Notes under the pieces: model-generated
Told to the model about the DNA's origin: nothing
What the model saw: only the letters and a program-made list of their open reading frames with translations
Database searches by the model: none
Made by a program: the position numbers and the translations under genes
NCBI GenBank assembly: GCA_964017155.1
Contig: OZ024854.1
Location: 21,273,369-21,337,368, forward strand
Reading direction: 5' to 3'
DNA length: 64,000 nt
DNA from: Oasisia sp. SBJ-2009
Lineage: Eukaryota > Annelida > Polychaeta > Sabellida > Siboglinidae
Shown: one piece after another, positions 60,601 to 64,000 of the stretch
How positions within the stretch are numbered: position 1 is the first letter of the stretch
Layout: every line of letters starts with the position of its first letter

Positions 60601-61085
60601 AGGAGAGTCCTGACGTTCCATTGTCCAATTGTCAGTAGTTGTCTTCTTTGTCTTCTTCCTCCTAGCTGATTTTCCACTGTCGAAGGAAGATGAGGTCAAG
60701 CAGCGCGGTCCTTGGTAACCCGGGCGACGGCCGATCTGGTATGGAGTTGTACATTTCATGGAAGGTGCTACCAAACAGTGTTGAAGTGCCGCTGGCTTTT
60801 GCATGTTACTAGCGACACTCTCTCGGGGAACAAATAGAGGTCTCACACCGGCAAGAACATGTCAAGACAGGCGCAAACTATTTGTCCCTGCAGTGGCTGG
60901 TCGAGAGATGTTGGGAGTTCCACACATCAACCGCCCTTGATGCTGCCACAGTGACATGGTTTTCTGGTTAGGGTTTTCTCCCTTAGCCTTTGGTTCTGAC
61001 AAGAACCTGTACCACAAGGCAGTGGTTTACAACTCTGCATGGCAGGCACGTCAAACTCCCTGAGGTATTGCAATACCTGGGGTAC
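57630..61085 (-). mobile_element. Nearly full-length but decayed APE-type LINE
   Basis: Minus-strand order is as follows. The 5' region (61085-60680) matches 6825-7173. The endonuclease start (LTIGQWNVRTLLDREG, ALCETR) lies at 60677-60468, and the rest of the endonuclease (LLLIGDFNARIG, then VIDFIITRCPDK and TDHQML) at about 60374-59850. The connecting region is 59770-59066. The RT spans about 58835-57909, with VFVDFTKAFDTVGR, GVKQGCVLAPTLFSIF and the catalytic LLFADDSALVAH. The C-terminal block with YGAEAWTMYRRQVK, 'RWTGHLMRMSPDRLPKQ' and DKWRATVK ends near 57680. Several frameshifts and stops separate these frames, so it is inactive. The clade is not assigned. Confidence 0.88.
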
Positions 61086-61199
61086 TGCAACAACTGCATA
61101 CCACCACCTTTTCAGCCAGCATTATATATACTGGACAGGTGTTTCTGTTCGTTACCAATCAACTTGCTTGCTGTGTTGACAACACGAGCAAGCTTTATT

Positions 61200-62370
61200 G
61201 TATTCTTGCCACTGATATTCCCATACCATGTAATTATGTTAAAAGATTAAACGCTCTCTCTATAAAACTATTGTATACAAGTTGCAGAGTGTGCTGGCTA
61301 AGATCAAAACTGTTCAGCTTTCTCATTAGGAACAGTCGTTGTTGCGCTTTCTTGTAAACATAATCAACATGATCACAGAATGAAAAGGTTTCATCAAGTA
61401 AAGTCCCTAGATACTTGAAGCACTTGACTATTTCCACTTCTTGATTAACTATGAATATCTGATTTAGTGTCTAATTAATCCAAACACTAACGCATTAAGT
61501 TTAAAAAAGCCGACTTAAACCGACAAGTTGACGCATCGATTTGAAGGAGATACTCAGAAAGAGAGAGTTCTCTTTAAGACGACCTACAAGGGCCATGTCA
61601 TCTGCATATTTGGTCAGGATAACAACTGAATTTTGACACAATATGTCGTTCGTATAAATGAAAACAGAATTGGGAAAGGACGCATCCTTGTGGAGCTCTG
61701 GTATTTACTACGATTTCGTGCGACAGCACGGGATCTCAGCACAGAGGACCGTTCAGTCTGACGCGCTCTGGCCGATCACGTAAACACTGCCTAGTCCATA
61801 GAATAAGATCAGGATTTACCTCAAGGTTCTACAACTTCTTAATCAGAACATATGTTTGTATAGTATTAAAGGCCGACGAAAGGTCCATGAATAGGAAACG
61901 GACGGTAGTTCCAGAAATGTCCAGATGACTGGCAATTAAATTGAACAGAGTTAGTATTGCGTCCTTTATTCCTTCTTTTGCTCTATAAGCCAACTGTAGG
62001 GGATCCATGCGATTGACCAGATACTTAATCAGTTGATTACATACAAGTCTTTCCATACATTCAGCAATGGTAGATGTAAGCGCCACCGGTCGAAAGTCAT
62101 TAAATTATCTGGCGCCAGGTGTTTTGGCAATGGGTATAATTACAGATTATTTTTACAATCTACTATTATCTCTTATTTATTTATTTACTTATTTTAATTA
62201 ATTCAAAGTAGTAGTATATTTTATCATTATTATTTGGTGCATGTGAGTGTATTGTCATGTGAGATTATTTGTACTACGATCCAACATTACAATGCATTCC
62301 AATGTTTTATTGTAACTACAATGAAAACACATGGCAATAAAGCTGATCTTATCTTATCTTTCCACGAGTG
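61200..62370 (-). mobile_element. Rex1-like LINE remnant
   Basis: The minus-strand frame 62086-61829 reads 'CMERLVCNQLIKYLVNRMDP', 'LQLAYRAKEGIKDAILTL' and LFMDLSSAFNTI, the N-terminal RT blocks. Frame 61437-61234 reads 'FKYLGTLLDETFSF' and 'RLFLMRKLNSFDLS', the C-terminal blocks. Between them the sequence is frameshifted, including an apparent remnant of the catalytic region near 61600. On the plus strand, 62325-62360 ('ataaagctgatcttatctta') resembles the 3' tail of another LINE copy in the opposite orientation. Confidence 0.7.
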
Positions 62371-64000
62371 TGGCATAGATAACAACTGAGATAGTTATAG
62401 GTGTAAAGCAAGACGTGTCACATGTCTGTTCTCCATCTTAATCAGTCAATATGGGAGTTGCTGTGCCTTGGCAAGTTCTTCGTTCCTGTCAATGTGCTCT
62501 CGTCGCGTATATCTCTATGTGGTTGCCATTAGTGGCAACGCCAGGATCCGATACCCGTGTAATGGTGCATCTAGCAAAGCTGAACATCGATTGTTTGACA
62601 TTACAAGCAACACGTTCGAGAGGTACGCATCGGACAAATACAACGACGTCAGACGAACATTCCGGGAGAGAAGCGAAACTCGTGAAGCGGTACAGCGTTG
62701 TGCCGAAGACAGATTTCTTTGGTTTAGTCCATACACACGGCGGATCCGAACTGAAGCTTCTCTCTGCCAGGATAGAATTTATGAAAGACGGACTCAAAGG
62801 GAACGCAAAGGAATACGTTACCTGGAATGTTGCACATTAGTTATGGTTTCCACAGGTGGAACCGAACCGTGGCTGACTTTCCCAACATCTACTGTGTCCA
62901 TGTGGACGACATGACGTTTGTACATGAACATACGTTTACCGTGTCCAACATTTCAACATGTTGCGACTGTATGTGTGTAGCGCATTAATGCTTATAACTG
63001 TTTAACGAGATTCCTCTCAGCGCAATTTATGGGAACCGGGATGCAATTTTGTAAAATGGTAAAATGTAGTAGCTTAACATTTCAGATGGACAATAGAGGC
63101 ACGAACAACGGATAGCACTTGTGTGAATGACTTGTTCAATGACTATTTAATGTCTGTCTTACCTGTGCAGATCATACGTGATGACATCTGGGGCATGACC
63201 GACGACTTAATTTGTCCATTAAAGTTCCTTGCTGTTTTATGTATCGCCACTTACAGGGCAGAGGCCAATGATCAATAGAAACTAGTGAACATACCAAGAC
63301 GCGAGAGAACCTTGACATGTCTGTTGAGATACACATGCATGGCCCCTGTATTCAGATTTCAAGTCGGTCAAAACAGTCCCAAAACTGACATTTCAGTTTA
63401 GCCCAATCCAAACGAATACAAGAAAGAGGCACCAATCTCGGTAAACATCGGTCGAAAACGAAGTTAGGACAATCAGTGGCGCATGTCAGCGGCTGCCTAG
63501 GAGAACTACGCAGCGCATCTATCTTCACTGCTACAACTACTGACTTCACTGAAACAGTACACGTGTCATTATACCTGCGCGGTCATGTATAACCCAACAC
63601 ACGTTATTTTGATTACAATTGTTTAATCTTCTTATTTATCACTCCTAAATAATAAAACCATTGTGTGCAGATGCTCGCCATATGCTGATGTCACATGTAT
63701 CTTGCCCCTATTCTACACATTCCGGATGTTCCTGTTTTCACTCTTGAATTTGTGCACTTCTTGTTATACATTTTCGTTAAAGCATGGAAATGTTGATGAA
63801 TAAGTTCAACACATAATCTTTCACAGCGCAAGTGGTGGCCGGAATCCGACAATAACAATTACACGAATATTCGGGAATTCGACTATACAATGGCGCAGTT
63901 CCTAGCTGTATTTTAGTAGTAGTACGTTTGTATATCAACTAGTATATTCCTTAATGAAGCAACTTTTCAAACGGTTTCTTTGAAAACTGTTGACAGATTA
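62371..64000. other. Unassigned DNA at the right end
   Basis: Two overlapping open frames at 62451-62914 (129 and 148 codons, + strand) show no recognisable domain and lack convincing splice or promoter context. The remainder, 62915-64000, shows no feature I can support. Confidence 0.35.

Overview
The window is nuclear DNA of an animal, most likely an invertebrate. Protein-coding genes are split into short exons of about 90-180 bp with GT-AG introns. Intergenic and intronic DNA is full of non-LTR retrotransposon (LINE) fragments, a tRNA-headed SINE, MITE-like foldbacks, microsatellites and minisatellites. I see no bacterial operons, CRISPR arrays or viral gene sets. The mix fits a lancelet or a lophotrochozoan such as a mollusc, annelid or brachiopod; the sequence alone does not decide which.

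Two gene families can be read. The first is a tandem cluster of lysosomal-type histidine acid phosphatases (ACP2-like). The last two exons of one copy lie at 865-2377 (+). A complete eleven-exon gene lies at 9133-21399 (+), with the RHGARSP and HD catalytic motifs, a C-terminal membrane helix and a short tail. A truncated copy (exons 8-11 only) lies at 49824-52847 (-). The second family is secreted fibrinogen-related proteins. Two mirror-image 5' parts (signal peptide plus coiled-coil exons) lie at 31175-32144 (+) and 36139-37109 (-). A third gene at 53514-55547 (-) has a signal peptide, a coiled coil and a fibrinogen-like domain cut off before its C-terminus.

The dominant structure is a large imperfect palindrome. 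A left arm of about 15 kb, starting inside the 48-bp minisatellite of ACP intron 7 and ending at 32412, is repeated in reverse complement as a right arm of about 17.6 kb (35871-53513). The 3.46-kb spacer holds two nearly identical LINE copies in inverted orientation, with long CA/TG microsatellites beside them. The arms differ by substitutions, repeat-copy changes, a 3,057-bp deletion in the left arm with 5-bp microhomology, and a small SINE-tail insertion found only in the left arm. The outer edge of the right arm cuts the fibrinogen-like exon and joins it, in an open reading frame, to the 48-bp minisatellite. The ACP exons 8-11 follow in a compatible splice phase. A real inverted duplication and an assembly join of two haplotypes both remain possible.

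Several minisatellites in the ACP genes are built from exon-intron junctions. One carries about fifteen copies of the exon 3 donor, one carries five copies of the exon 8 acceptor, and one contains a duplicated acceptor of the transmembrane exon. A 220-bp pure CCTG array sits just behind the exon 9 donor. Layout: 1-5070 tail of the first ACP gene and its 3' flank; 5070-8868 transposon-rich insertion; 8870-24020 the complete ACP gene and flank; 24020-32412 inner left arm; 32413-35870 spacer; 35871-53513 right arm; 53514-55547 truncated fibrinogen-related gene; 55548-64000 unassigned DNA with a nearly full-length but decayed LINE (57630-61085) and another LINE remnant (61200-62370).
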